Shown: one piece after another, positions 15,806 through 23,480 of the stretch
Layout of the letters: every line of letters begins with the position of its first letter
How positions within the stretch are numbered: the stretch's first letter is position 1
Assembly: GCA_018239725.1 (NCBI GenBank)
Contig: JAFEGU010000381.1
Coordinates: forward strand, 1-37,400
Reading direction: 5' to 3'
DNA from: Verrucomicrobiota bacterium
GTDB taxonomy: Bacteria > Chlamydiota > Chlamydiia > Chlamydiales > Rhabdochlamydiaceae
DNA: 37,400 nt
The notes under the pieces: model-generated
Databases searched by the model: none
What the model was told of the DNA's origin: nothing
The model's input: the letters and a program-made list of their open reading frames with translations, nothing else
Position numbers and translations under genes: made by a program

Positions 15806-16726
15806 ATGAATTTATGGATATTCAATTCAAAAAATCCTTCGAAATCGTTTCGAGCGCTTGCGCGTTTTGTCGATTACCTACTGCTTTTCCTCGTAGGCGG
15901 TTCGATCTCGATGTTCTTTCCCTGGTTCATAGATACTCTGTATTACCTGGCCTTTGCCCTTGCCGTTCCTTTCTTGTGGATTCCTATTGAGGCCCTGTTA
16001 GTTTCGCTTACTGCGACAACGCCTGGTAAAGCCCTTTTTGGAATCAAGATCTTCGAGAGGACTGGACGCAAGCTCAGCTATTGGGAAAGCTTTAAGGCTG
16101 CCTGCTTCTTCGGTCCTAAAAATATCGCGATCCGGCAGATGGCCCTTTCATTTAAGCGGCGTATTACAGCTTTGATCATCATTGCAGGGTGTGCCATTGC
16201 CAGCATATTTGGAAATGCTCTGACAAAGTGGTCGATCGGCCTTGAGAAGGGGATTTCGACAGAAGGGTGGGTCCAGTATGCCCATGAAGATGCCGGCTTT
16301 AAAGTCCATTTCCCTAACGACCCTCAGCAAGAGTCAAAGCTGCTCCCGATTCCTGAAGCGAACAAAGTCCTCAATTACGAAGAGATAAAAACCCATCAGA
16401 ACAAAGAAGTGTTCTATTCAGTGACGTATATGGACCTTCCGAGGAAATGGAAAATGGCAGGTTCGACCACGCTGCTCAAAGGCGCTTTGGACATCATGGT
16501 CAAGTATATGCCAGGAACAACGATTATTGAGAAGAAGTTCTCAACACATCAAACCCACCGCTCTCTTGACTTCCGCCTTCAGCAAGGCGACCAGCACGTT
16601 AAAGGGAGGCTCATTTTGGACGGGACAACCCTCTATAAGCTGACAATTACCTACCCGCCCTCTTTAGAAGCAGAGCTTCAAGACAATCCTTTCTTAGATT
16701 CGTTCGATTTATCAGCAGCTCAGTGA
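15806..16726 (+). CDS. RDD-family inner-membrane protein with extra C-terminal domain (306 aa)
   Basis: The N-terminal half is an RDD domain. Its first helix carries the Arg and Asp in ALARFVDYLLLFLVGG. A second hydrophobic stretch is FALAVPFLWIPIEALL. The signature ATTPGKALFGIKIFERTGRK follows, and a third membrane segment is at about 125-145 (ITALIIIAGCAIASIFG). RDD proteins are integral membrane proteins of mostly unknown role, some linked to ion or compatible-solute transport. Residues about 160-306 are soluble and should face outward or inward depending on helix count. They look like a beta-rich domain (WVQYAHEDAGFKVHFPND, TLYKLTITYPPSLEAE) that I do not recognise. I chose the ATG at 15806 for its AAAGGTGAG ribosome site. 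The 3' end overlaps the convergent acetyltransferase gene by 7 bp. Confidence 0.82.
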   Translation: MNLWIFNSKNPSKSFRALARFVDYLLLFLVGGSISMFFPWFIDTLYYLAFALAVPFLWIPIEALLVSLTATTPGKALFGIKIFERTGRKLSYWESFKAACFFGPKNIAIRQMALSFKRRITALIIIAGCAIASIFGNALTKWSIGLEKGISTEGWVQYAHEDAGFKVHFPNDPQQESKLLPIPEANKVLNYEEIKTHQNKEVFYSVTYMDLPRKWKMAGSTTLLKGALDIMVKYMPGTTIIEKKFSTHQTHRSLDFRLQQGDQHVKGRLILDGTTLYKLTITYPPSLEAELQDNPFLDSFDLSAAQ

Positions 16727-17331
16727 TCCTCGTGAAGGTCTTTGATCCAAAAGGTCAAAGCCTTTTCTGAAGGTTCATCTTCATTAGGACCCTTCCAGAT
16801 CAGACTGCACTGCAGATCGGGGCAGTGCACATACCCTCGCTTGCGCCAAAAGTCGTGCAGCGGTAAGTAGTTCGCAGGTTTAAATGGGTCTGATTCAGGC
16901 CTAACAGGGTCGAAAAAGCAGATGTGCTTGTATTTGAGCAGATGCTTGACATGCGTTTCACGGACATCGAAGAAGTGATGGCCAATCCCTCTGTTCCGGT
17001 ATTGTTTCAACAGCACAGACTCCCCAAAGTAGTAGTAGGTCGAGATATCGTGGAACCGATTGAGAAATGGCTTTTGGATCTCTTCCATTTCTAACGCCAA
17101 TGGAATGCCCAGAGATACTCCAACAAGGGTGGTATTGTCAAAGACGAGCACGCCGATCGATTCTTTGCTCGCCAGGTACCGCTTTAAGCGCGCTGTTTCC
17201 AAGCTCAAGTCGGGCTCTTCCAAAAAGGGGTATTCCCGAAAGACATCCATACGCAGTTTTGCAATGCTATGCAAATAGGTCCTTAAAGCTGGGCCTATAA
17301 AAGTGCGGACATGGATATCAGTCATCAGCAT
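16720..17331 (-). CDS. GNAT-family N-acetyltransferase (203 aa)
   Basis: A cytoplasmic acetyl-CoA-dependent N-acetyltransferase fold. Residues 44-76 form the first strands (ASKESIGVLVFDNTTLVGVS). The acetyl-CoA pyrophosphate loop is QYRNRGIGHHFFDVRE (about 108-123), a good match to the R/Q-x-x-G-x-G/A motif. ICFFDPVRPESDPF and DFWRKRGYV correspond to the later strands and helix of the fold. Substrate not predictable; small molecules and protein N-termini are both possible. Either the ATG at 17331 or one two codons later could be used, and GAGG lies upstream of the first. It converges on, and slightly overlaps, the RDD gene. Its upstream gap carries the palindrome at 17433-17594. Confidence 0.85.
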   Translation of the reverse strand: MLMTDIHVRTFIGPALRTYLHSIAKLRMDVFREYPFLEEPDLSLETARLKRYLASKESIGVLVFDNTTLVGVSLGIPLALEMEEIQKPFLNRFHDISTYYYFGESVLLKQYRNRGIGHHFFDVRETHVKHLLKYKHICFFDPVRPESDPFKPANYLPLHDFWRKRGYVHCPDLQCSLIWKGPNEDEPSEKALTFWIKDLHEDH

Positions 17332-17432
17332 AGGTGTACCTCTACTTTAGATTGAACTTAACCAAACTCTACGAATCCGACTTGCCTGCTCTAGCACGTT
17401 CTCAGATCTTGAGATTTGGTTGTGTTTTTAAT

Positions 17433-17594
17433 CTGAATTTTAGGTTTCTTTCATAGAGTCTTAGCGCATCTTTCGGGCGCTTTTTCCAAACTTTGGCACA
17501 TACATAGGTGCATCCACCTATTGAACGTGCCAAAGGTTGCAAAAATTCCCTCGAAACCTGCACTAATCATCTATAAAATGAACCCAAAAATCAG
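17433..17594. repeat. Large imperfect palindrome between the GNAT gene and tdk
   Basis: Arms 17433-17510 and 17515-17594 pair along nearly their whole length, with roughly three quarters of positions complementary. The core is near perfect: CTTTGGCAC (17491-17499) with GTGCCAAAG (17527-17535), and inside it ATAGGTG with CACCTAT around a 4-base loop. No T-run follows, so it is not a simple terminator. The rest of the 17332-17720 gap shows no gene. Confidence 0.82.
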
Positions 17595-17720
17595 CTTATA
17601 GGTGTTTTGTTATGCTCAAATGCCCAAAAAAATGAAAGTAAGAAATTTATTTTCGAAAATTGCTTGTGGGTTTGGGACCTCAACGCTATATTTTGCTTAA
17701 TCACAAGGGAGATCGAACCA

Positions 17721-18320
17721 ATGGCAAAGCTCTATTTTCGACATGGCACCGTAGGGAGTGCAAAAACATTAAATCTTCTTGCTGTTGCGCATAATTACCG
17801 TCAGCAGGGGAAAAAGATCGTGCTTCTCAAGCCTGAAATGGACACACGGTTTGGCAGGGAGCAGATCAAATCACGCGCAGGTTTGGAGATGGCGGCGGAC
17901 GTCCTGGTCACTCCAGAGACCAACATCTTTGAACTAGACTTGGAAGGTGTAAGCTGTATCTTGGTCGACGAAGCCCAGTTTTTCTCAGCGCAGACGATTG
18001 AACAGCTGCGCCAGGTGACTCTTCTAAAAGATATTCCGGTCATCTGCTATGGGCTCCGGACTGATTTTCGATCGAAGCTGTTCGAAGGCTCATTGCGTTT
18101 AATGGAGCTTGCCGATTCAATCGAAGAGGTCAAGGCCACATGCCACTACTGCAACCGAAAATCGATCATGAACATCAAGCATGTCAACGGAGTTCCGACT
18201 TTGGACGGTCCTTCCGTTCAACTGGGCGCTGAAGAAACCTATTTTCCTGTCTGCTACCGCTGCTATGCGCAGCAGCTTAAGCTAGTCGAGATGTGCGAGC
18301 CTCAGCTCGCAACGGTTTGA
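17721..18320 (+). CDS. tdk: Thymidine kinase (type II)
   Basis: Phosphorylates thymidine to dTMP with ATP in the cytoplasm, a salvage step. The 199-residue protein is normal in length. It has the P-loop HGTVGSAKTLNLL, in which the residue before Lys is Ala rather than the usual Gly, a change I believe some type II enzymes tolerate. The Walker-B-like ILVDEAQFF has the catalytic Glu, and CYGLRTDF and SIEEVKATCHYC follow. The structural zinc is held by two Cys pairs (CHYC and CYRC). I took the ATG at 17721, preceded by AAGGGAG, although the frame is open further up. There is no signal peptide, unlike udk and ndk nearby. Converges with udk across a large palindrome. Confidence 0.95.
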   Translation: MAKLYFRHGTVGSAKTLNLLAVAHNYRQQGKKIVLLKPEMDTRFGREQIKSRAGLEMAADVLVTPETNIFELDLEGVSCILVDEAQFFSAQTIEQLRQVTLLKDIPVICYGLRTDFRSKLFEGSLRLMELADSIEEVKATCHYCNRKSIMNIKHVNGVPTLDGPSVQLGAEETYFPVCYRCYAQQLKLVEMCEPQLATV

Positions 18321-18326
18321 CGGAAT

Positions 18327-18494
18327 AGGCAGTTTTGCATACCGCGCACGCTTAGGTTTAAAGTAAAATCGAAATGAAGCGTTCCGACAGACGAAGCCTT
18401 GCCCCAAGTGGGCAGGGTGATTGTGAGGATCGATTTGACAAAGTCTAGCTAAGTTAAAATTCACAAAACCTAAGCGTTCGGGGTATAACTGCCT
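18327..18494. repeat. Large palindrome filling the tdk/udk convergent gap
   Basis: Outer arms 18327-18359 and 18466-18494 pair at about 27 of 29 possible positions, with one 4-base bulge (shared blocks AGGCAGTT, ATACC, ACGCTTAGGTTT). The centre has a second stem, TGCCC (18400-18404) with GGGCA (18410-18414). The structure occupies almost exactly the space between the two stop codons (18320 and 18497), as a two-way terminator would, but it is far longer than one and lacks T-runs. Confidence 0.85.
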
Positions 18495-18496
18495 CT

Positions 18497-19222
18497 TTAC
18501 TCTTTTTCCTTCTGATAGGAGCGGTCGGCTGGATTGCAAGCAAGGGCGTCCTGGTGCATTTGGAGCTCTTCTTTGAGCTTAGAGACGATCATGCTGAGCC
18601 CTTTGACGTTCCTTCGGTCTGAGGGTATGATCACATCGGCAAATCTTTTGCTCGGCTCGACGAACGAATCGTGCATCGGCTTGACTGTCTTCAAGTATTG
18701 ATCCCGAATGCTGCAAAAATCGCGCGAGCGCTCCTTCATGTCCCTTTCAATTCTGCGGAGCAGCCGCACATCGTCATCTGTGTCCACATAGATTTTGATA
18801 TCGAAGAGGTCGCGCACCTCGTCGACTGCAAAGATGAGGATCCCTTCCACGATGATCAAGGCAGCAGGTTGGACAGCTGTCGACTGGGGCAGGCGGGAAT
18901 GGGTGTGGAAGCTATACTCAGGAACGGAGATCGATTGATTGTTCTTCAAGGCGATCAAATGTTCTCGAAGCAGATCGAAGTCGAGCGAACTGGGATGATC
19001 GAAATTTGTTTTTGACCTCTCTTCGAGCGTCTTGCCGGATATGTCTTTGTAATAGGAATCTTGGCAAATCAGAACAGATTGGCCAGGAAAAGCTTCGATG
19101 AGCTTATCGGCAAGCGTCGTTTTTCCTGATCCGGTCCCTCCTGCAATTCCGACGATGAGGGGATCGGCAGTATGTCCGTAAGACAGAAGTGCAACAAATA
19201 ACAGAATAGCGCGTTTGAACAT
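18497..19222 (-). CDS. udk: Uridine kinase with an N-terminal signal-peptide-like extension
   Basis: Phosphorylates uridine and cytidine to UMP and CMP. The core is a standard Udk. It has the Walker A GIAGGTGSGKTTLADKL and QDSYYKDISG. NFDHPSSLDFDLL and EYSFHTHSR form the nucleoside-binding part, followed by IIVEGILIF, RRIERDMKERSRD and the closing VIIPSDRRN. At 241 residues it is longer than the usual 205-215 because of an N-terminal MFKRAILLFVALLSYGHTA before the first strand. This has the basic, hydrophobic, polar order of a Sec signal. A strong AAGGGAG site precedes this ATG, and there is no ATG, GTG or TTG between it and the core, so the extension is genuine. The His at the -3 position makes cleavage less certain than anchoring. 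It lies 69 bp after tgt and could share its transcript. Confidence 0.93.
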   Translation of the reverse strand: MFKRAILLFVALLSYGHTADPLIVGIAGGTGSGKTTLADKLIEAFPGQSVLICQDSYYKDISGKTLEERSKTNFDHPSSLDFDLLREHLIALKNNQSISVPEYSFHTHSRLPQSTAVQPAALIIVEGILIFAVDEVRDLFDIKIYVDTDDDVRLLRRIERDMKERSRDFCSIRDQYLKTVKPMHDSFVEPSKRFADVIIPSDRRNVKGLSMIVSKLKEELQMHQDALACNPADRSYQKEKE

Positions 19223-19291
19223 TGATCAACTCCCTTATAAATACTCGTTTACAAGGCATCAATCTTACTCAATGGGCCTTTTGTTGTTGAT

Positions 19292-20467
19292 CTAAACTTC
19301 GTTGTTGAGAATTTTTTCTCGGTAGCTCTGCATTAGCTGCACCATGAAATGCAGGTTGTGGATTGTAGCGAGCGTCATGCATGTCATCTCTTTTGCTTTG
19401 AAGAGATGATGGATGTACGCTAAGGAAAACTGTTGGCAAGTGGGACATGCGCATCCTTTTTCCGGAGGGCCGAAGTCGGTCGCATTGTCGCTGCGCATGA
19501 TCTTGAGCGGTCCTTGGTTGGTCAACAGGACGCCATGCCTTGCTGCGCGAGTCGGATAGGAGGAATCGAATGTATCGATCCCTAAAGGCACGCATAGATC
19601 GATCGATTCAAGATCGCCGATGCCGAGGAGGTGGTTAGGTTTATCGGTCGGCAGGTGATCCATCGTCTGAGAGAGCATCGTGTGCATCTCTTGCTTGGTC
19701 TTTCCCATGCTGCCCCCGATGGCAAAACCATCGAATGCTAGTTGAGTGAGGAAATCGCAGCTGGCCTTCCTCATCTCCGGATTGATCCCTCCATGGATGA
19801 CAGCGTACATCGCTTGGCCTTGTCGGTTCTGAAGGTGTGCCTTTAAAGAACGCTCTTCCCAGCGGTGTGTCCTGTCCAGAGATTGCTGGAGCGCTTCGGC
19901 GGAAATGTGGTAAGGAGGCAGTTCATCGAACGGGATGATGATATCTGCGCCGAGCGCTTTTTGTGCAGAGATCGAGGTCTCCGGCGTCAGCAAAACTTTT
20001 TCCCCGTTGCGGTAGGAGCGGAAGAGAACCCCTTCTTCAGAGATCTTGAGAACATGTCCTTCCTGTTTCTTTGTTCCTCGGCTCTTTAGTTCATCGGCAA
20101 CAGATCCGTAGGCCAGGCTAAAGACCTGAAATCCCCCTGAATCTGTAATGATTGGAAGCGATCTGTTGATGAACCGGTGCAGCCCGCCTGCTTTTTGAAC
20201 GATCTCGACACCTGGCTGAAGGAGGAGGTGGTAGGTGTTGCAGAACATCAACTGAAGTCCGATCTGCTGGACTGTGGCGTTGTCTAAAGCTTTAAGGGTG
20301 CCATTCGTTCCAACGCCGACGAAGTTCGGTGTATCGATCACGCCGTGCGGTGTATGGATCCGTCCGACGCGCGCTCTTGATTTTGTCGATGTGTGGAGCA
20401 ATTCGAAGTAAAACTCTGTCGGAGCGGCTGTCTCATCATGTTGGGCAGGACATTCCAAAACTGTCAT
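19292..20467 (-). CDS. tgt: Queuine tRNA-ribosyltransferase
   Basis: Exchanges guanine 34 for queuine or a precursor in GU(N)-anticodon tRNAs. The 391-residue TIM-barrel protein has all key parts. They include MFCNTYHLLLQPG, the base-binding Asp in IITDSGGFQVFS, FAIGGSMGKTKQEM, and the nucleophilic Asp region GIDTFDSSYPTRAARHG. The zinc site is Cys-x-Cys-x2-Cys with a distal His (GCACPTCQQFSLAYIHHL). The base-binding loop reads FDELPPY, where the preQ1-using enzymes usually have FDECPPY. The start overlaps the stop of the yhhQ-type gene by four bases (ATGA), so the transporter and enzyme are coupled. With no queuosine synthesis genes in view, the pair most likely salvages the base from the host. 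Confidence 0.96.
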   Translation of the reverse strand: MTVLECPAQHDETAAPTEFYFELLHTSTKSRARVGRIHTPHGVIDTPNFVGVGTNGTLKALDNATVQQIGLQLMFCNTYHLLLQPGVEIVQKAGGLHRFINRSLPIITDSGGFQVFSLAYGSVADELKSRGTKKQEGHVLKISEEGVLFRSYRNGEKVLLTPETSISAQKALGADIIIPFDELPPYHISAEALQQSLDRTHRWEERSLKAHLQNRQGQAMYAVIHGGINPEMRKASCDFLTQLAFDGFAIGGSMGKTKQEMHTMLSQTMDHLPTDKPNHLLGIGDLESIDLCVPLGIDTFDSSYPTRAARHGVLLTNQGPLKIMRSDNATDFGPPEKGCACPTCQQFSLAYIHHLFKAKEMTCMTLATIHNLHFMVQLMQSYREKILNNEV

Positions 20468-21138
20468 TGAACTTCCTCCTGAAGCGGAACAATCCGTTTT
20501 GAAAAAGCGATGAGCGGGCTAGAGCAGCTGATGATCAGGAGTTTGACTAGGAAGCTGATCGCAATGATGTCCCAAAGGGAGGAAACAAGTCCGTACAGGC
20601 CCAAGTAGCTGAATAGAACCGTGTCAAGGAACTGGGAAAGGGTCAAGGAGACGGCGTTGCGTCCGGTCAGAGGCAGTTCTGTCAGCTTCTCTTTCAAATA
20701 GCTGAAAAGACGAAGATCGATCTGCTGAACGATGAAGAAAACGGCAAGCGAGGCTAGGAGCAATCGTGGAGAAGGAGAGAGGAGTGTCTGATAGGCCCCG
20801 TGGGCAGTGTCGTAGGGACTAGGTTGATACAAGAGGTGCAATTGGGCCATGGCGACGAAAAAGAGCATCGAAAAAAAGCATGCCCACAAACCTTTTGCAG
20901 CAACCTGTTTTCCAAAATATTCCCTCAGCAAGTTTAAACCTAAGATGCTTCCAATGGCAAACACATCGCTGCATGTGATGTGAAAACCGAAAAAGGTCAT
21001 TTGTTTGAGGACGAACAAATTCGCAAGGACAGCCTGCAGAGAGATCCATGTGATGAGAGCGGACTTCCCAAATCGTAAGGCAAGCATCCCAAAAGCAAAA
21101 ACTGTCAAAACTTGTACAATGAATAGGGCTTCGTTCAT
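20464..21138 (-). CDS. yhhQ: Queuosine-precursor transporter (YhhQ/VUT family)
   Basis: An inner-membrane carrier of about six helices that imports queuine or preQ bases. Family marks are CSDVFAIGSILGLNLLREYF, the polar pair in AVFFIVQQIDLRLFSYLKE, and TLSQFLDTVLFSYLGLYGLV. The length of 224 residues is normal. It is the first gene of a minus-strand unit and overlaps tgt by 4 bp. YhhQ with Tgt as a queuine salvage route is established for Chlamydia, and this arrangement fits it. The next gene upstream, ndk, is divergent, so the promoter must lie in the 119-bp gap 21139-21257. Confidence 0.92.
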   Translation of the reverse strand: MNEALFIVQVLTVFAFGMLALRFGKSALITWISLQAVLANLFVLKQMTFFGFHITCSDVFAIGSILGLNLLREYFGKQVAAKGLWACFFSMLFFVAMAQLHLLYQPSPYDTAHGAYQTLLSPSPRLLLASLAVFFIVQQIDLRLFSYLKEKLTELPLTGRNAVSLTLSQFLDTVLFSYLGLYGLVSSLWDIIAISFLVKLLIISCSSPLIAFSKRIVPLQEEVQ

Positions 21139-21191
21139 TTAAACACTTGAATTTCAAACAAATAGAGTAGACATGATATCAGAGCCTAATG

Positions 21192-21252
21192 AATTTGTAA
21201 ATAGACAGGATTTAGTTTTGTGTCATAGAATGGAAGTTTACAAATTAGGAGG
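21192..21252 (+). promoter_or_regulatory. Leader hairpin that could mask the ndk ribosome binding site
   Basis: AATTTGTAAA (21192-21201) is perfectly complementary to TTTACAAATT (21237-21246), which is followed directly by the AGGAGG ribosome site (21247-21252). Upstream, CCT at 21185-21187 could extend pairing into AGG. Translation control by folding is possible; not shown. Confidence 0.5.
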
Positions 21253-21257
21253 AACCG

Positions 21258-21767
21258 ATGAAAAGAATATTATCAGGATTTCTAGCTCTGTGCGCAACGC
21301 TTTTTGCTACTCCAGCGATGGCTCAAGAAAAAGTTTCACAGTCCCCAGTTCAACAAACCCTTTCCATCATTAAGCCCGATGCGGTTGCAGCCAACCATAT
21401 CGGCGGAATTATTGAAATGATTGAAGCATCGGGACTTAAAGTCGTTGCTCTCAAAATGGTCCGTTTAAGCGATGAGCAGGCCAGCCAGTTTTATATCGTC
21501 CACAAAGACCGCCCCTTTTACAAAGACCTGGTTGCCTACATGAGCTCCGGTCCGGTCGTTGTCCAAGTTTTGGAAGGGCCTGATGCCGTTAGCGTCTATC
21601 GCAACCTGATGGGTTCTACAAATCCTTCCCAAGCGGCTCCAAACACGATCCGGGCCAAGTTTGGCAAAAGCATTCAAAACAATGCTGTCCATGGCTCAGA
21701 TTCTGCAGAAAATGCCAAGACCGAGATCAACTTCGTCTTTAAATCGAACGAAATCTACTCCCGTTAA
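21258..21767 (+). CDS. ndk: Nucleoside diphosphate kinase with Sec signal peptide
   Basis: Transfers phosphate between nucleoside tri- and diphosphates through a phospho-His. The core is complete: [49 protein letters not shown], and the active-site His in [12 protein letters not shown], ending INFVF. Usual enzymes begin a few residues before TLSIIKPDA. Here 28 extra residues precede it, starting [20 protein letters not shown] and ending in Ala-Met-Ala (20-22) before Gln-Glu. That is a textbook Sec signal with a signal-peptidase I site. A strong TTAGGAGG site fixes the start at this ATG. The mature enzyme should be periplasmic or released, which is very unusual. It is followed 12 bp later by a MarC-family gene. 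Confidence 0.95.
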   Translation: MKRILSGFLALCATLFATPAMAQEKVSQSPVQQTLSIIKPDAVAANHIGGIIEMIEASGLKVVALKMVRLSDEQASQFYIVHKDRPFYKDLVAYMSSGPVVVQVLEGPDAVSVYRNLMGSTNPSQAAPNTIRAKFGKSIQNNAVHGSDSAENAKTEINFVFKSNEIYSR

Positions 21768-21779
21768 TAGGATCCTTTT

Positions 21780-22418
21780 ATGGAATTTTCCCAGCTTCTG
21801 ACCTACTTTGTTTCTGTCCTCGTCATCTGCAACCCTTTCTCGGCGCTTCCGGCCCTGCTAGCCTTAACGCACGGCCGTACTCTCGCAGAAAAAAGGAGGA
21901 CAGGGATTATATCTGGGTTCGCCGTCGCTGTGATCTTAGTCCTTTGCACGTGGATCGGCGGACCTCTTTTGCAGTTCTTGGGCATCACTGTTTCAGCTTT
22001 CCAAGTCGCTGGGGGTATCGTCGTCTTTATGCTGGCCCTTTCCTTCCTTAACGCAGAGGTCAGCCGGATCAAGCAGACAACGGAAGATCAAAAGGAAGCC
22101 CAAAGAAAAGATTCGATTGCTGTTGTACCTTTAGCAATCCCTTTGATGGCAGGCCCAGGAGCGATCAGCACAGTGATCGTCCAGGTCTATTCCTTTCCTG
22201 GCTTTTTGAACCAGTTCTACTTAAGCATTTGCGCCATCTTTGTTGCTGCTACACTTGGCATCACGCTTTACTTTGCAGGGAATGTGGAGAAAATGCTCGG
22301 CCATTCGGGCATCAACATCGTCAACAGGCTTGGCGGTTTAATTTTGGCTGCGATTGCGGTCGAGACGATCTCAAAGGGATTGATCGGCTTGTTCCCGCAT
22401 CTCGGCGTTGCCGGATAA
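21780..22418 (+). CDS. MarC-family integral membrane protein
   Basis: 212 residues with about six membrane helices. Family marks are CNPFSALPALLALTHGRT at the N-terminus, VAGGIVVFMLALSFLNAEVS, and VVPLAIPLMAGPGAISTVIV in the second half. The last is the usual repeat of the first hydrophilic dip and shows an internal duplication. MarC proteins (UPF0056) have no settled function; the early link to multiple antibiotic resistance was withdrawn. The gene follows ndk by 12 bp and should be in the same transcript. Its last 48 bp overlap the convergent kinase-like gene at 22371, so the C-terminal ISKGLIGLFPHLGVAG is read in both directions. Confidence 0.9.
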   Translation: MEFSQLLTYFVSVLVICNPFSALPALLALTHGRTLAEKRRTGIISGFAVAVILVLCTWIGGPLLQFLGITVSAFQVAGGIVVFMLALSFLNAEVSRIKQTTEDQKEAQRKDSIAVVPLAIPLMAGPGAISTVIVQVYSFPGFLNQFYLSICAIFVAATLGITLYFAGNVEKMLGHSGINIVNRLGGLILAAIAVETISKGLIGLFPHLGVAG

Positions 22419-23411
22419 ATTCTGAGTTTCTCTATCATTAGCTCCAATCTCATCAGAGAGCCTTTGATCAAAATAGGGGAGAAGCTCGGGAGCCTTTTTC
22501 TCGAGCCACTCCCTTAGTTCCAGCGTGGCGAAAAAGAGCTCTTTTTTATAGGCAAGGGGATTGGCCATGTTGGGATCTGGAATGAAGGACCCAAGGTCGA
22601 TCTCGATTGCCTGGTTGCCCATGTAGCCTAGGTTCCTATTGATGAAGTCCCGATCATAAAACCCCTTTTTACACCGGTTGATGATCAGAGTGAACAAAGA
22701 ATCGATGCTCTTCTGGGCATCCTCATACCGTTTTTCACGGACAAGTTGTGCAAAATGCTTCTCTAAAGGCTCAGCCCTTCTTTGCAGCAAGAACTTTGCA
22801 CTATCGATCGGCACCTCATAGGCAATCCCATTTTTGTCGATCAGTGTCAGGTTGCGATGGAAGGTATCGGTTGGATTGAGGTGCATGTAAAAGACTCCCG
22901 TTTCTTCCTTCAACCGATCATAGGCAAGCTTGCAGCTTGAAAAGGTGCGTGTCAGCCGGAATTCCCTGATCCCAAAAACCCTTTGATAGCATGTGTTGAG
23001 CCAGCCTGTTCCCTTCGTTTGGATCAATGGGTGGTTGGAGAGGGTCCCAGCGTAGGCGCGGTGGTCTTCAGAAAGCAGTCCCTTGTTGAAGTAGACAGGC
23101 CTTGCAAACCCCAATTTAAAGAATTTGATGACCGTTTTTCCATCTTCGCTCATGAAAGCGAAGCACTCGCTTCCTGAACCGATCAGTCGAAAGGGCTGGT
23201 CAAGGGCCTGCTCGACCTCTTCCATCTGTTCTTTGGAAAGGGGGGCCGTGTCCCACTTAGGCTGGTAGGGAAGGTCGTCGGCAGTGATTTTTTGCAGGCA
23301 AAAACCATTTGTCTGCAGTTCGATGAGCTGCTCAAGACCGAGGTAGCCCCCAATGCAGCAGGCGAAGATCGCGGTTTTTTTTAAAATGCAAAGAACTTTT
23401 GCCTTAATCAT
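22371..23411 (-). CDS. Membrane-anchored kinase-like protein, paralogue 2 (346 aa)
   Basis: The most divergent of the six paralogues and the last in the minus-strand cluster. N-terminal anchor: MIKAKVLCILKKTAIFACCI. The tag LQTNGFCLQKITADD follows. In the kinase-like core, FRLIGSGSECFAFMSEDG leads to the Lys in VIKFFK, and a helix Glu lies in DRLKEETG. FLLQRRAEPLEKHF comes next, then RCKKGFYDRDFINRNLGY. IDLGSF takes the place of the DFG motif. Here Asp and Asn of the catalytic-like loop are five apart, as in true kinases, while the others have one more residue. The C-terminal tail is longer than in its siblings and overlaps the marC-family gene by 48 bp. It is separated from the other four by 152 bp holding repeats, so it may have its own promoter. 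Confidence 0.8.
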   Translation of the reverse strand: MIKAKVLCILKKTAIFACCIGGYLGLEQLIELQTNGFCLQKITADDLPYQPKWDTAPLSKEQMEEVEQALDQPFRLIGSGSECFAFMSEDGKTVIKFFKLGFARPVYFNKGLLSEDHRAYAGTLSNHPLIQTKGTGWLNTCYQRVFGIREFRLTRTFSSCKLAYDRLKEETGVFYMHLNPTDTFHRNLTLIDKNGIAYEVPIDSAKFLLQRRAEPLEKHFAQLVREKRYEDAQKSIDSLFTLIINRCKKGFYDRDFINRNLGYMGNQAIEIDLGSFIPDPNMANPLAYKKELFFATLELREWLEKKAPELLPYFDQRLSDEIGANDRETQNLSGNAEMREQADQSL

Positions 23412-23480
23412 AGGCTATGATGATAACCGAAATGAAAGCAGGACACAATCATTTGCTGCACATGAGTTTTAGTTTAGGTA

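Noticed and set aside
17332-17720. tRNA or other structured RNA gene in the gap
   Set aside because: The fold is a single long hairpin; no T-loop (GGTTCGA) or acceptor pattern is present, and none was found elsewhere in the window.
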